The notes below the pieces were generated by a model, which had not been told where the DNA came from, ran no database searches, and saw nothing but the letters and a program-made list of their open reading frames with translations. Positions 44,041 to 52,399 of a stretch of DNA of 64,000 nucleotides are shown piece by piece. The DNA is from Nitrospinota bacterium. GTDB lineage: Bacteria > Nitrospinota > Nitrospinia > Nitrospinales > VA-1. The position numbers and the translations under genes are program-made. Numbering within the stretch: the first letter of the stretch is position 1; each line of letters starts with the position of its first letter. Location: the NCBI GenBank assembly GCA_009873655.1, contig WAIB01000006.1:3674-67673 (forward strand). Direction: 5' to 3'.

Positions 44041-45219
44041 CTAGCCCATGATGAATTTTCTGTCAGGCAAAAAGTTTCCGTTGCTGTCGTAATACTCTTT
44101 CAGGTTATGCCAACTCAAATGGATATCGCAGTCCTGGCAAATGGGGACGTCAAACCGTTTACGGCCGACCATCTGGTTGCGGTAGCTTTTCATCTTCGGA
44201 CCGTTCCAGACTTCGGTGATGGAATGGGTTTTCAAGTCGCCAACAACGGTCTGGGAAAACATATCAGCGCAGCAAAGAACCACACTGCCATCCCAGTAAA
44301 CCACCATCCACTTCCACAATTGCGTGCAGGGTGCGACATTGGCTTGATTGAACCGCTTGTGCGTGTAACGCGTTTTATTGACCGTGGAAATTTCATAATC
44401 TTTGATGAATGCGTCTTTATCCAGTTTACCCGCCCAGTTGGAAATAATATTGTCATCGATCGAATTCAACACCACCGAACAATCGTGGGAAGCGATGATT
44501 TTAAACAACTCCTGCTGCATCGTTTCTTCCACCGTTTTCAGAGTCTTGATACGGATGTTGACGGGAACCGGTTTAGCGGACTTTTTATTCTCTTCAAGGA
44601 AATAAACAATATTGTCGCGGACCACATCGAAACTCATTTTCTTGACATCTTCGAACGTTTCCTTGTCGAGCTCATCGAGACTGATGTCCACTCCAACCCC
44701 GTGTTTGAGAAGTGTGGGAACAATTTTTTCGTTGAGGAAAAATCCGTTAGTAAGAACCTCGACCTTATGAATTCCGGGATATCGCTTGAGGTACTCGATG
44801 CGCTCCTGCATATGCTTGTCCATCAACGGTTCGCCAAACGTGCCGAACGTCACCACGCCGCCACGGGTTCCAAAATCGTCGATGATCTTGCGGTATACCT
44901 CCATATCCATCGCGCCTACGTTGGTCAGGTCGGGATTCGGGCACCAGACACATTTCGCGTTGCACCGGTTGGTGATATCGATCAACAGGGCGCCCGGCCA
45001 TTCCTCAAGGGTTCTGGCAAGGGGCCGGACCGCTCCGTCGAAAAGAGGCGAGTCGTAAACCCTGCGGCGAAAATAGTCCATTGCCGGGAAGAAAGGGATT
45101 TTCTTGATCCACTTCTTAACGGGATTCTCACGAATGGGATCCGGGATATTTGGTGGAATGACAGGTTCAGGCAATTCAGCCTGTTTTTCTGTTTTTTCCA
45201 GTGTGGAGGTTTCGTTCAT
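44041..45219 (-). CDS. Radical SAM protein with SPASM-type C-terminal cysteines
   Basis: A 392-residue protein. The radical SAM cluster motif is Cys86, Cys90 and Cys93 (CNAKCVWCP). GTFGEPLMDKHM and VEVLTNGFFL belong to the SAM barrel. The C-terminal part has CTQLWKWM, VVLCCADM and ICQDCDIHLSW, a SPASM-like set for extra iron-sulfur clusters. SPASM enzymes modify peptides, sugars or lipids. No peptide precursor is adjacent, and the genes around are glycan genes, so a sugar or lipid substrate is more likely. The 421-residue plus-strand ORF opposite it is treated as a shadow. Confidence 0.9.
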   Translation of the reverse strand: MNETSTLEKTEKQAELPEPVIPPNIPDPIRENPVKKWIKKIPFFPAMDYFRRRVYDSPLFDGAVRPLARTLEEWPGALLIDITNRCNAKCVWCPNPDLTNVGAMDMEVYRKIIDDFGTRGGVVTFGTFGEPLMDKHMQERIEYLKRYPGIHKVEVLTNGFFLNEKIVPTLLKHGVGVDISLDELDKETFEDVKKMSFDVVRDNIVYFLEENKKSAKPVPVNIRIKTLKTVEETMQQELFKIIASHDCSVVLNSIDDNIISNWAGKLDKDAFIKDYEISTVNKTRYTHKRFNQANVAPCTQLWKWMVVYWDGSVVLCCADMFSQTVVGDLKTHSITEVWNGPKMKSYRNQMVGRKRFDVPICQDCDIHLSWHNLKEYYDSNGNFLPDRKFIMG

Positions 45220-45360
45220 AGGGGGTTCACTTGTGAAAAGTCCTTTAATCCCTAGCGGATATTTTAACTTATTTCTTGAGCAGATATAACCGGGAGAAGG
45301 CGCCCGTTTTTAAAAGCCTTCCCCGGATCGGGAAATGTGAACATGGCCCTTTATGGGCCA

Positions 45361-45729
45361 TTATTGTTCCTGGTTTTCATTGCGACGGGAGGCACTCCAG
45401 AGCGGTTTCCAGAAAAAGGAAGAGGCGACCAGAACCAGAAACGCGACGGACAGATAAACCACAAAATCGGCAGCCATCCCTTCCACATAAATGATCCGGC
45501 GCAGCCAGGTGGCGATGAAAGAACCTTCATACACCGCGCGGCCCCTTAAATGTTCTTCGAGGATCGTTAAGGGACATGGCTTTCCCAGAACCATCAGTGT
45601 AGAAATATAGGCCAGCAGACAGGCATGAAAAATGCGGAACCGGTGTAGGTTGCAATAGAGTCCCACCGGGAAGCCGAAAATAACAAAAAGGATAACCAGA
45701 AAATGAAGGATGAGAACAAATTCGATCAT
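45361..45729 (-). CDS. DUF2784-family small membrane protein
   Basis: A 122-residue protein with three hydrophobic helices (about 3-25, 32-47 and 88-108). The phrase GKPCPLTILEEHLRG is the DUF2784 hallmark (CPLTVLEN-like). Function unknown. An ATGGCCC...GGGCCAT inverted repeat (45343-45361) sits at its stop but has no T tail. It is divergent from the STAS gene. Confidence 0.85.
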   Translation of the reverse strand: MIEFVLILHFLVILFVIFGFPVGLYCNLHRFRIFHACLLAYISTLMVLGKPCPLTILEEHLRGRAVYEGSFIATWLRRIIYVEGMAADFVVYLSVAFLVLVASSFFWKPLWSASRRNENQEQ

Positions 45730-45787
45730 ATTTCATTATTACACACCTCTTTGCCCTATAATGGGGATGTTAAAAGTGGAGAATGCC

Positions 45788-46120
45788 ATGCAGGTAACCG
45801 GAGAATTAAAAAACAACGCCTTTGTCGTGACCATCCAGGGACAGATCGATACGGAAACCTACGGTGAGTTCAACAAAATTCTGGAAGGTTACGTGGAAGG
45901 GAACTTCACACCTTTTGTTATTAATTGTAAAGACCTGGAATATATCAACAGCAGTGGACTGACCAGCTTTGTTCACCTGTCGCAAATGCTGGAAACCTTC
46001 CAACTGAAACTTTTGTTTTGCGAAATACAACCTGCGGTCCAGGAGGTGATCGACATCACCGAGTTGGGAACCTACTTCAATATCTACGCCACCGAACAAG
46101 CGGCACTGGAGAGTTTGTAA
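45788..46120 (+). CDS. STAS-domain protein (anti-sigma factor antagonist type)
   Basis: A 110-residue single STAS domain. NCKDLEYINSSGLTSFVHL holds the serine that kinases phosphorylate in SpoIIAA-like antagonists. FVVTIQGQIDTETYGEF is the N-terminal strand-helix. The ATG at 45788 has GGAG six bases upstream; the track start at 45710 runs through the divergent neighbour. A TATAAT at 45757 may be part of its promoter, with a poor -35. No anti-sigma kinase or phosphatase is adjacent, so its partner-switching partners are elsewhere. Confidence 0.85.
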   Translation: MQVTGELKNNAFVVTIQGQIDTETYGEFNKILEGYVEGNFTPFVINCKDLEYINSSGLTSFVHLSQMLETFQLKLLFCEIQPAVQEVIDITELGTYFNIYATEQAALESL

Positions 46121-46203
46121 CAGACCTACCTCCCTCGACCCTTTGAAGCTCACTTGAAATGAAAAAGTTTTGTCACGCGCACTTGCCTGCTGCTATTTAC
46201 CTT

Positions 46204-46635
46204 CTAATGGCGGAGGCGCGGGTTGGCGTAAAAAGCCACGAGGTCTTTAACGGAGATGATCCCTTCGATTCTGCCTTCTATGGTTATCGCCAGATGGCGG
46301 ATTGTATTTTTCGCCATGAACTGGTTGGCGTCGGTCACCGGTTGAGTTCCTTCCAGAGTGATCAGGGGACTGCTCATGACTTCTTTTACCGCAGTGGTTT
46401 CCGCGTCCAACCCCTTGCCGAGGACCTTGCGGGTGAGGTCTCTCTCGGTGACGATGCCGATGTATTCCCCTCCGTTTTTTACCAGCACCGAGCCGATGTT
46501 TCTTTCGGTCATCATTTGCGAAACTTCGCGGATGGTTGAATCGCGCGTCACGCTTTGCACAGGGGACGACATGTATTCAGCGATAGTTTCTTCTACCTTT
46601 TCCTGTTTGGCGAAGTGATGCGTTTTATGTTTCAT
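46204..46635 (-). CDS. Protein with two CBS domains
   Basis: A 143-residue protein made of a CBS pair (a Bateman module). The first half has YMSSPVQSVTRDSTIREVSQMM and GIVTERDL; the second has VMSSPLITLEGTQPVTDANQFM and GIISVKDL. Such stand-alone modules bind adenosine nucleotides and regulate partners. The start ATG is at 46635. It is convergent with the STAS gene, 83 bases apart. No partner is evident in the neighbourhood. Confidence 0.92.
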   Translation of the reverse strand: MKHKTHHFAKQEKVEETIAEYMSSPVQSVTRDSTIREVSQMMTERNIGSVLVKNGGEYIGIVTERDLTRKVLGKGLDAETTAVKEVMSSPLITLEGTQPVTDANQFMAKNTIRHLAITIEGRIEGIISVKDLVAFYANPRLRH

Positions 46636-47280
46636 AAGAAGACAAAGCTCCTCTCAAGGGAAGGTGATTGAGGTTTATTAAAAACCTTTATAAAAGATGG
46701 GCCCTGATTCCGGTTTTCGCTACTCAAAGGTGAAAACTTTTAGAAATCAATTGTCTCAAGAGGGGAGATATCTGGATATGGAAGAACGGTTGGAAGGTTT
46801 TCGAAAAATTGCCGGGTTCGAAATTTTCCAGACAAACAACCGCCCCACACCCCATACCGTAAGGCTTTTCATTTCAAAATATTAGTGATGTTCCGACAAC
46901 CATGATCGTGATAAAATACGGTTTAACAACATTTTGTGATGCAACTGAAACAAAATTGAGGAGCAATTGAAATATTCATATGCGATATTAAATGGAAGAA
47001 AAAGAGTTGTTGTTCGGGGAAAAAATAATGAATGCGAAAAAGAAGGTCTTGTCCTTCGACGAGTTGGATGCCGACGAGTTGAAAGAATTGATCCAATCGT
47101 GATCCATCAAGAAACCGGCAAAGAAAACCAAGAAGCTTCCACTGAAAGAAGAAAAACCGAAATCCCGGAGGCATTGGGAAATCCGGGAAGCCCACTTATA
47201 ATAAACATTTCATATTTTCATGCCTCATCGGGAAACATTCAATCCTCCAGCCAATGATTCCCGCGGGGCGCTACACCTCA
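46636..47280. other. 645-base region with only weak or decayed ORFs
   Basis: Three track ORFs lie here (46697 plus, 46967 plus, 46923 minus). None has a family pattern and none has a convincing start. The 46697 frame contains MEERLEGFRKIAGFEIF after GAGGGGAG and might be a small protein, with low support. At 47032 a short coding-like frame is interrupted (separate entry). The region may hold gene remnants or a leader for a transcript not recognised here. Confidence 0.5.
46992..47160 (+). pseudogene. Possible decayed small gene with homopolymer frameshift and TGA stop
   Basis: Frame A from the ATG at 46992 gives MEEKELLFGEKIMNAKK up to a run of six A (47037-47042). In the next frame an ATG at 47032 reads MRKKKVLSFDELDADELKELIQS and stops at TGA (47101). 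After the TGA the same frame continues as a lysine-rich stretch, KKPAKKTKKLPLKEEKP. Together these look like one small charged protein broken by a one-base shift and a nonsense codon. The alternative is chance reading of AT-rich sequence. There is no homology support. Confidence 0.3.
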
Positions 47281-50010
47281 CTAGACTTTCCAGTTTCTGG
47301 CTGCGCTGAGTTTTAGAAGTGCGGGTAAAAAAGTAATGCTCGCAATCAGGCAGCAAAGCACTCCCAGAGAAAGCACCAGTCCGAGGCTGAACACGCCGTA
47401 ATGGTCGGCCACCATCATGCTGCCAAAACCGATGATCGTGGTGAGTGAGCTCAGCACTACTGCCTGTCCGGTGCTTTTGCCCAGCACCACTTTGGTCTTG
47501 TCTTCTTCTTCACGGTAACGGTGCGTGATATGAATTCCATTCACCACACCGATTCCCAGAATCAATGGCAGGATAACCAGGTTTGCCATATTGAGTTTGA
47601 GGTTGAAAACGTCCATGATTCCCAACGTCCATATCGAACCTACGAATACGGGAAGCAGAATGAAGATAACGGTCCGCAGGTTTCTGAAGACAGCAAAAAC
47701 ATAAATGATGATCGCTGTCATGGCATAGATGCCGCCGTTGATGTAGCCTTCTGTCATCAACCGGGTGGAATTGAACATATGCACCGCGCTGCCTGTGACA
47801 TGGGGATCGACCGAGCGAAGGTCTTTTAAGTATGCCTGGCGTTTCTCAAGGTTCCAGATATCCACACTGGGGAAAACAGTAATGAGATATTTTCCCTGCT
47901 CGGAGATAAATCGCTCGCGCAAACTTTTGGGGAGACCTGAAATTTCAACGAACTGCGGATCGGCGTTTTGTTTGAGTTCTTCCATCAGGCCGCGATAATC
48001 CACAAAAAGTTCTTCTGAAAATTTTTCCAGCCTGGCAGCGGCGAGGTCCGGCTGCAAGCTTTCAACACCTTTTGAGAATTGGTCTATTTCCCGTGCCGCC
48101 TGGGCCACCTTGTCCTCCTTTCCTTCCCGTCCCTGCAGTTTGAAGCGGATGCGTTTCAAGGTTTTTTTCAGGGCCTTGAGTGAGAAAGGCTCATCCTCTT
48201 CTTCTACATAAATTTCGTTCAGCATGGATGCCAGGTTTTCTTTCACATACTCGGCATTTTCTTTCTGGTTCTCAGGAACCATTGCGGCGATGCTTTCTAC
48301 ATTCTCCACGGTGGGCAGGGTTTTCAGTTTGGCTTCTTTTTCCCTCACCTCTTCCAGCGAATCTGCGAGGAAGGCCGCGGACCAGGCTGAGCGACCGGCA
48401 TTTTCCAGAATGCGCATTTCATATCGCACCGCTTCGGTTCCCTTGGCCTGCAGGTTCAGCAAATTGTAATCAAAAAAGTTTTTCCGGAGAGAAAGCGAAG
48501 CGACCCCCACCAGTACGGTACAGACAATAATAATGAGTTTATAGTGGTCGAAAAACGAATCGAGTTTGCTGATCCTTGCGGTGACGGGTTTTTCTTTAAA
48601 TTTGGGATAATGAGGTGTGCGCCATTTTTCCTCAACCGTTACCAGTGCCGGGAGCAACAAAATCATCGCTATCATGCAAAAGAGGATTCCCCACCCGGCA
48701 ATCCAACCCAACTCGACAATTCCTATAAAATCTGTGAGGACCATGGCCCCGAAGGCCATCGCGGTGGTAATGGCCCCTGAAAAATTTCCCTGTCCTGTTC
48801 CCTGCAATGTTTTTTGCAGCGCGGGAAGGATGTCGTTTCCGGATTGTCGCTCTTCTTTAAAACGTTCGAGAATGTGGATACCAAAATCGATGCCAAGCCC
48901 AATAAGAATCGTTGTAAAAACCACCGAAAGAATATTGAGATGACCCACCGTCAGGGATGTGAAACCCAACGACCATGCCAGGGCAATCAGCAGGCTGAAC
49001 ACGGCCAACAGGGGTTTTACGATACCCTTAAACGCGATGATGAACAACAGGGCAACACCAGCGAGCGCGATTTTAGATGCCAGCTCCACATCTTTTTGCG
49101 TGGTCACCATTTCATCGGTGGATATGACATCTTCACCGGTGAGGCCCACTTCGATTTCAGGAAAATCTTTTTTCACTTCCGCGATCAGGTCGCGTGCAGA
49201 GTAAACCGAATCTTTATACCCGGTAAAACTGGTTTCGTCTTCGTTTGGAACGGCGAGAATAAAAAGCAGTTTCTCGTTTTTTGAAACGAGGTATCCTTTA
49301 TCTCTCAGTGATTCCTCCCCGTCATTGAAAAGGGATTGCCAGGGGGATTGGTAAATATAATTTTTTTCCAGAGATCGGTTCATCTCTTCAAGAAGACGAA
49401 TCAATAAATTCAGATCGTTCTCATCGTTTTTATCTTCTTCCTCCTCATCGCCCTCTCCAAGAAAGTCCGTCATCAAAGAATCCACCATACCGGAGCTGAT
49501 TTCCGTATTGATCTGGTTGAGCAGGGGGTTGAGTCCCGGCGAAGAATTTATCGATTCGATGAAGTCCTGATGTTCCTCCAGTTTTTCCTGAAGACTTTTC
49601 AAATCATCGGGGTCGAGGTAAAGCAGGAAACGCGAGCGGAAGTAACTGGTATCGAATTTATAGATGACCTGTGAAAACAGGTCTGGATGGTTTTTCAGTT
49701 TTGCGGCCAGGGATTCCGAAAACTGCGCCAGGCGCGAAGGGGTTCCCCCTTCGGCAACAATGACCATGCCTTCCAGGTCTTTAAAATGTTTACGGTACTC
49801 TTTGTAGCGTTTTACGTAGGGCAGTCCTTTGGCAACAAGGTCTCCCCGCCCGGTTTTAAAAGTCAATTTTTCTCCGGTGACCCAGATTGAGAGTGCCGCG
49901 AGAATTAAAGAAAACGCAATGATGATGAGGGAGTGCCTGAAAGCCAGACGCTCAATCAAATAGAAAAGTCTATTGAGCAAAGAAGGTCTATCTCTATTGG
50001 GATTTGACAT
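47281..50010 (-). CDS. HpnN-like RND/MMPL family exporter
   Basis: A 909-residue protein with two copies of the RND half: one transmembrane helix, a periplasmic loop and a five-helix sterol-sensing-like bundle in each. VFTTILIGLGIDFGIHILERF in the first half and LILGIGVVNGIHITHRYREE in the second are the paired MMPL motifs. The acidic stretch GEGDEEEEDKNDEND lies in the first loop. It resembles hopanoid-transport protein HpnN, which moves hopanoids to the outer membrane. No squalene-hopene cyclase is in the window, so a hopanoid substrate is inferred, not shown. Confidence 0.85.
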   Translation of the reverse strand: MSNPNRDRPSLLNRLFYLIERLAFRHSLIIIAFSLILAALSIWVTGEKLTFKTGRGDLVAKGLPYVKRYKEYRKHFKDLEGMVIVAEGGTPSRLAQFSESLAAKLKNHPDLFSQVIYKFDTSYFRSRFLLYLDPDDLKSLQEKLEEHQDFIESINSSPGLNPLLNQINTEISSGMVDSLMTDFLGEGDEEEEDKNDENDLNLLIRLLEEMNRSLEKNYIYQSPWQSLFNDGEESLRDKGYLVSKNEKLLFILAVPNEDETSFTGYKDSVYSARDLIAEVKKDFPEIEVGLTGEDVISTDEMVTTQKDVELASKIALAGVALLFIIAFKGIVKPLLAVFSLLIALAWSLGFTSLTVGHLNILSVVFTTILIGLGIDFGIHILERFKEERQSGNDILPALQKTLQGTGQGNFSGAITTAMAFGAMVLTDFIGIVELGWIAGWGILFCMIAMILLLPALVTVEEKWRTPHYPKFKEKPVTARISKLDSFFDHYKLIIIVCTVLVGVASLSLRKNFFDYNLLNLQAKGTEAVRYEMRILENAGRSAWSAAFLADSLEEVREKEAKLKTLPTVENVESIAAMVPENQKENAEYVKENLASMLNEIYVEEEDEPFSLKALKKTLKRIRFKLQGREGKEDKVAQAAREIDQFSKGVESLQPDLAAARLEKFSEELFVDYRGLMEELKQNADPQFVEISGLPKSLRERFISEQGKYLITVFPSVDIWNLEKRQAYLKDLRSVDPHVTGSAVHMFNSTRLMTEGYINGGIYAMTAIIIYVFAVFRNLRTVIFILLPVFVGSIWTLGIMDVFNLKLNMANLVILPLILGIGVVNGIHITHRYREEEDKTKVVLGKSTGQAVVLSSLTTIIGFGSMMVADHYGVFSLGLVLSLGVLCCLIASITFLPALLKLSAARNWKV

Positions 50011-50110
50011 GAATGGGAAAACCGGGGAGTCGCCGCGCTTCTTTCAGGAACGGGTTTCGGCTGGAATTAAAGGAATTGCCGGGTTTCATTTCCCACAGGG
50101 CGTGGCCCGG

Positions 50111-50716
50111 TTAGAAGCGCATGCCCAGACTGAAAATGTGGGCGTTAAGGCCAATGTTGGGAAATTCGATTCCTGAATTAGAAACGTGCCACAACCGGTA
50201 GTTTAAAGACCAGGCACTGTCTTGATTATAAAACTCGATCCCCGCACCGATGTGCAGCAAAAATTCGAATTTCGTAGCGATTTCCCGGGTAGCTAAATCA
50301 TTCCAATCTCCGTATGAGAAACCGGCACCGGCTAGAATATTGGGTGCCCATTTTCTTTCCGGACTGAGAAACTTGTACTGAGCCATGAGAGGTGAAAAAC
50401 CCCATTGTGTGTTCCCCCCCCGGTCCGCAGCGATGGCAACCCCTGCTTCTGCATGGTAGAACAAGGCACCCTGGTACCAGGACTCACCGATCAGACCGGT
50501 TATATTGTGCTGCCAGTTTGGGAAGAGAAAAAGGGTTCCTATATTGATCCGGTCCCTTCCCGGAGGCAAATCGAAGGTATAACCCCATCCCGCCTGAGCA
50601 CCAAAGTCATGCGACCCTTTTTCAAACCGCTGAGAAAAGGTCTCTGCATCAGCCGGACTGGAAAAGGTTGAAAAGGTCAGGAAGAGAGCGGTGACAGCGC
50701 CAAGCAAAAATCTCAT
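50111..50716 (-). CDS. PagL-like outer-membrane lipid A 3-O-deacylase (acyloxyacyl hydrolase family)
   Basis: From the ATG at 50716 (MRFLLGAVTALFL) the protein has 201 residues and a signal peptide ending SSPADA; the track start at 50803 would bury it. The body alternates beta strands as in an eight-strand barrel. The C-terminal YRLWHVSNSGIEFPNIGLNAH matches the PagL catalytic region (H-x-SN-x-G, then N-x-G-x-N), including the His-Ser pair. It ends in an aromatic F, typical of outer-membrane barrels. PagL removes the 3-O acyl chain from lipid A. It is divergent from tatA. Confidence 0.85.
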   Translation of the reverse strand: MRFLLGAVTALFLTFSTFSSPADAETFSQRFEKGSHDFGAQAGWGYTFDLPPGRDRINIGTLFLFPNWQHNITGLIGESWYQGALFYHAEAGVAIAADRGGNTQWGFSPLMAQYKFLSPERKWAPNILAGAGFSYGDWNDLATREIATKFEFLLHIGAGIEFYNQDSAWSLNYRLWHVSNSGIEFPNIGLNAHIFSLGMRF

Positions 50717-50812
50717 AACTAGTTGTTTCCCAAAGTCTAATTTAATAATCATTTCTACTTCAAAGCCGAAATTGTAACATAATGGTTTGCTATTTTCATG
50801 CAATTATTGGGG

Positions 50813-50841
50813 TTTGCATGGTCAAGGTTTAATGTTATAAT
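50813..50841 (+). promoter_or_regulatory. Probable sigma-70 promoter for tatA
   Basis: A perfect -10 TATAAT at 50836-50841 is preceded at 17 bases by TTTGCA (four of six matches to TTGACA). The predicted start lies about 30 bases before the tatA ATG at 50877. Confidence 0.55.
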
Positions 50842-50876
50842 CGGCCTTTTCTCAAATAAATAAAGGGATTTTCGCT

Positions 50877-51155
50877 ATGATGGGAATTGGTTTTCCAGAA
50901 TTAATGATCATTTTGGTCATTATTATGATTATCTTCGGTGCAGGCAAGCTTCCTGAAATTGGCAGCGCTTTTGGAAACAGCATCCGGAACTTTAAAAAAT
51001 CGATGAAGGATGCGGAACAGGAAAATGAAGAATTACCTGAAGGCTCGAATGCAGAAAACGCTATAACAGAGGGTGACGCTGAAGGACAACCTGCTGAAGG
51101 TACCAATCCTGCCGAAAACCCTGTTGCCTCAACAACAGAACCCGAGCAAAAGTAA
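50877..51155 (+). CDS. tatA: Twin-arginine translocase subunit TatA/E-like
   Basis: A 92-residue protein with one N-terminal transmembrane helix ([25 protein letters not shown]). It is followed by the TatA amphipathic helix and [12 protein letters not shown], and an acidic, disordered tail (about 45-92). The phrase [14 protein letters not shown] marks TatA/E rather than TatB. TatA oligomers form the pore for folded Tat substrates. No tatC is adjacent. Either of the two consecutive ATG codons could start it. Confidence 0.93.
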   Translation: MMGIGFPELMIILVIIMIIFGAGKLPEIGSAFGNSIRNFKKSMKDAEQENEELPEGSNAENAITEGDAEGQPAEGTNPAENPVASTTEPEQK

Positions 51156-51174
51156 ACCGTTTCTTACTGTTTTT

Positions 51175-51214
51175 TGCCTGAATCCGGGTTTCTTGACACG
51201 AAAATATTCAGGCA
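51175..51214. promoter_or_regulatory. Nine-base perfect inverted repeat upstream of the ECF sigma gene
   Basis: TGCCTGAAT at 51175 and ATTCAGGCA at 51206 are exact inverted repeats separated by 22 bases, and the spacer contains a TTGACA hexamer. The layout could be an operator or a terminator-like stem after tatA. No T run follows, which argues against a terminator. Confidence 0.4.
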
Positions 51215-51348
51215 GAGCCTTCAAATTGAATCGCTTTGCTATTTTGCGCATCTTATTTATTACGATGGGCGAAATAGCATATTTCGGCGGTTTTCTGAGA
51301 ATAAAGAGACACACGCCCTTCCGATTAATTTAAAGCCGAATTGCTATA

Positions 51349-51978
51349 ATGTCTTTTTCCCAGCCAAAAGAAGATAAAGAAGTTGAAGAAGCGCTTGTGC
51401 GCGAGTTCCAGGCGGGCAACCTGGAGGCTTATGACAAAATAGCGGATATATACCAGAAAAAGATTTACGGGCTCAGTTTCAATTTAACCCGCAATCAAAT
51501 GGATGCGCAGGATGTGACTCAGGAAGTGCTCCTGACTCTATTCCGAAAGATCAACATGTTTCAGGGTAAATCGGCTTTTTCAAGTTGGGTTTACCGGATT
51601 ACATTAAACGCCAGCTACATGAAGCTGCGCAGTAAAAAGAAAGAACCGAATATATCCATAGACGAATTGATGCCTTCGTTCAATGGAGCGGGGTTTCAAC
51701 AGGAAAAAATTCAGGACTGGTCAGAAAATACCGAATCCTTAATGTTTACGAATGAAACTCGTGACGTTATTAACAAAGCGGTTGATCTTCTTCCAGAAAA
51801 GGAAAAAGTGGTTTTTTTATTGCGGGATGTAGAAGGTCTTTCCACAGAAAAAACCGGGGAGATTCTGGATTTGACGGTTCCGGCCGTTAAATCGAGGTTG
51901 CATCGAGCGAGATTGTTTTTAAGAAAAAAACTTTCAAATTACTTTGAAGAGTTTGCCTCAAGGAAAGCGGAAAAATGA
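51349..51978 (+). CDS. ECF-type RNA polymerase sigma factor
   Basis: A 209-residue sigma-70 family protein with only regions 2 and 4. Region 2 includes YDKIADIYQKKIYGLSFNLT, DAQDVTQEVLLTLFRKI and FSSWVYRITLNAS. Region 4 includes LPEKEKVVFLLRDVEGLS and VPAVKSRLHRARLFLRKKL. The ATG at 51349 has no clear ribosome-binding site. The next gene starts within its stop as ATGA and encodes a zinc-type anti-sigma factor. Target promoters are unknown; no GGAAC-type autoregulatory promoter was found upstream. Confidence 0.93.
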   Translation: MSFSQPKEDKEVEEALVREFQAGNLEAYDKIADIYQKKIYGLSFNLTRNQMDAQDVTQEVLLTLFRKINMFQGKSAFSSWVYRITLNASYMKLRSKKKEPNISIDELMPSFNGAGFQQEKIQDWSENTESLMFTNETRDVINKAVDLLPEKEKVVFLLRDVEGLSTEKTGEILDLTVPAVKSRLHRARLFLRKKLSNYFEEFASRKAEK

Positions 51979-52214
51979 TTTGTTGTAAAGAATGCCTAGA
52001 CCTGCTTTATGATTACCTTGAAGGGGATCTGGACGCAGAAACCACAAAATCACTTGAAGAACATTTTGAGGATTGTCCTCCCTGCATTTCATTTTTAAAC
52101 ACCTATCAATCGACAACCAAGATCTGCCGAGAAACCCTGAATCAGGTAGAAATTCCGGAAGCGATAAGAGATACCCTGCTCAAGGTTCTTAAAGACCATA
52201 AAGAAAGCAATTGA
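51975..52214 (+). CDS. Zinc-finger anti-sigma factor (ZAS type), soluble
   Basis: A 79-residue protein with the anti-sigma zinc motif HFEDCPPC (His-x3-Cys-x2-Cys), plus upstream Cys residues in CCKECLDLLYDYLEGDL. There is no transmembrane helix, so it should be cytoplasmic like RsrA or ChrR types, not an envelope-spanning RseA type. Translational coupling to the ECF gene (ATGA overlap) supports a dedicated sigma/anti-sigma pair. A cytoplasmic ZAS often senses redox or metal signals through its cysteines; that is inferred from the family. Confidence 0.9.
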   Translation: MICCKECLDLLYDYLEGDLDAETTKSLEEHFEDCPPCISFLNTYQSTTKICRETLNQVEIPEAIRDTLLKVLKDHKESN

Positions 52215-52274
52215 CCTTAAGCGGGTTTAAAAACAGGGTCCCTATCACGCTCCCATATCCAACTAACCCGTAAT

Positions 52275-52303
52275 TAGACAATTATTACCGCTTCCGCTAT
52301 AAT
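52275..52303 (+). promoter_or_regulatory. Strong sigma-70 promoter for the nuclease-domain gene
   Basis: TAGACA at 52275-52280 (five of six) and a perfect TATAAT at 52298-52303 are separated by exactly 17 bases. The predicted start is about 90 bases before the ATG at 52400. This is the best housekeeping promoter in the window and likely drives the nuclease-domain, nadK and envelope genes. Confidence 0.75.
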
Positions 52304-52399
52304 TTTTTCAGGGGCATTTTATTCCAATTTGCCTTCATGATATCTGTTAATATATAAGTATCCTATCATTTATGGCACATTTACCTGAGGCTAAGGGAC

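Noticed and set aside
43990-45255. 421-residue plus-strand ORF opposite the radical SAM gene
   Set aside because: It is the longest shadow frame in the window, but it lacks family motifs and a start signal and is fully antisense to a gene with clear CxxxCxxC and SPASM cysteines.
45343-45361. ATGGCCC...GGGCCAT inverted repeat at the DUF2784 stop
   Set aside because: A seven-pair stem with no T tail on either strand; not enough to call a terminator.
46159-46539. 126-residue plus-strand ORF opposite the CBS gene
   Set aside because: Antisense to two clear CBS domains, with no motif of its own.
47281-49284. Several plus-strand ORFs of 60-160 residues opposite the HpnN-like gene
   Set aside because: All are shadows of a well-supported RND-type gene.
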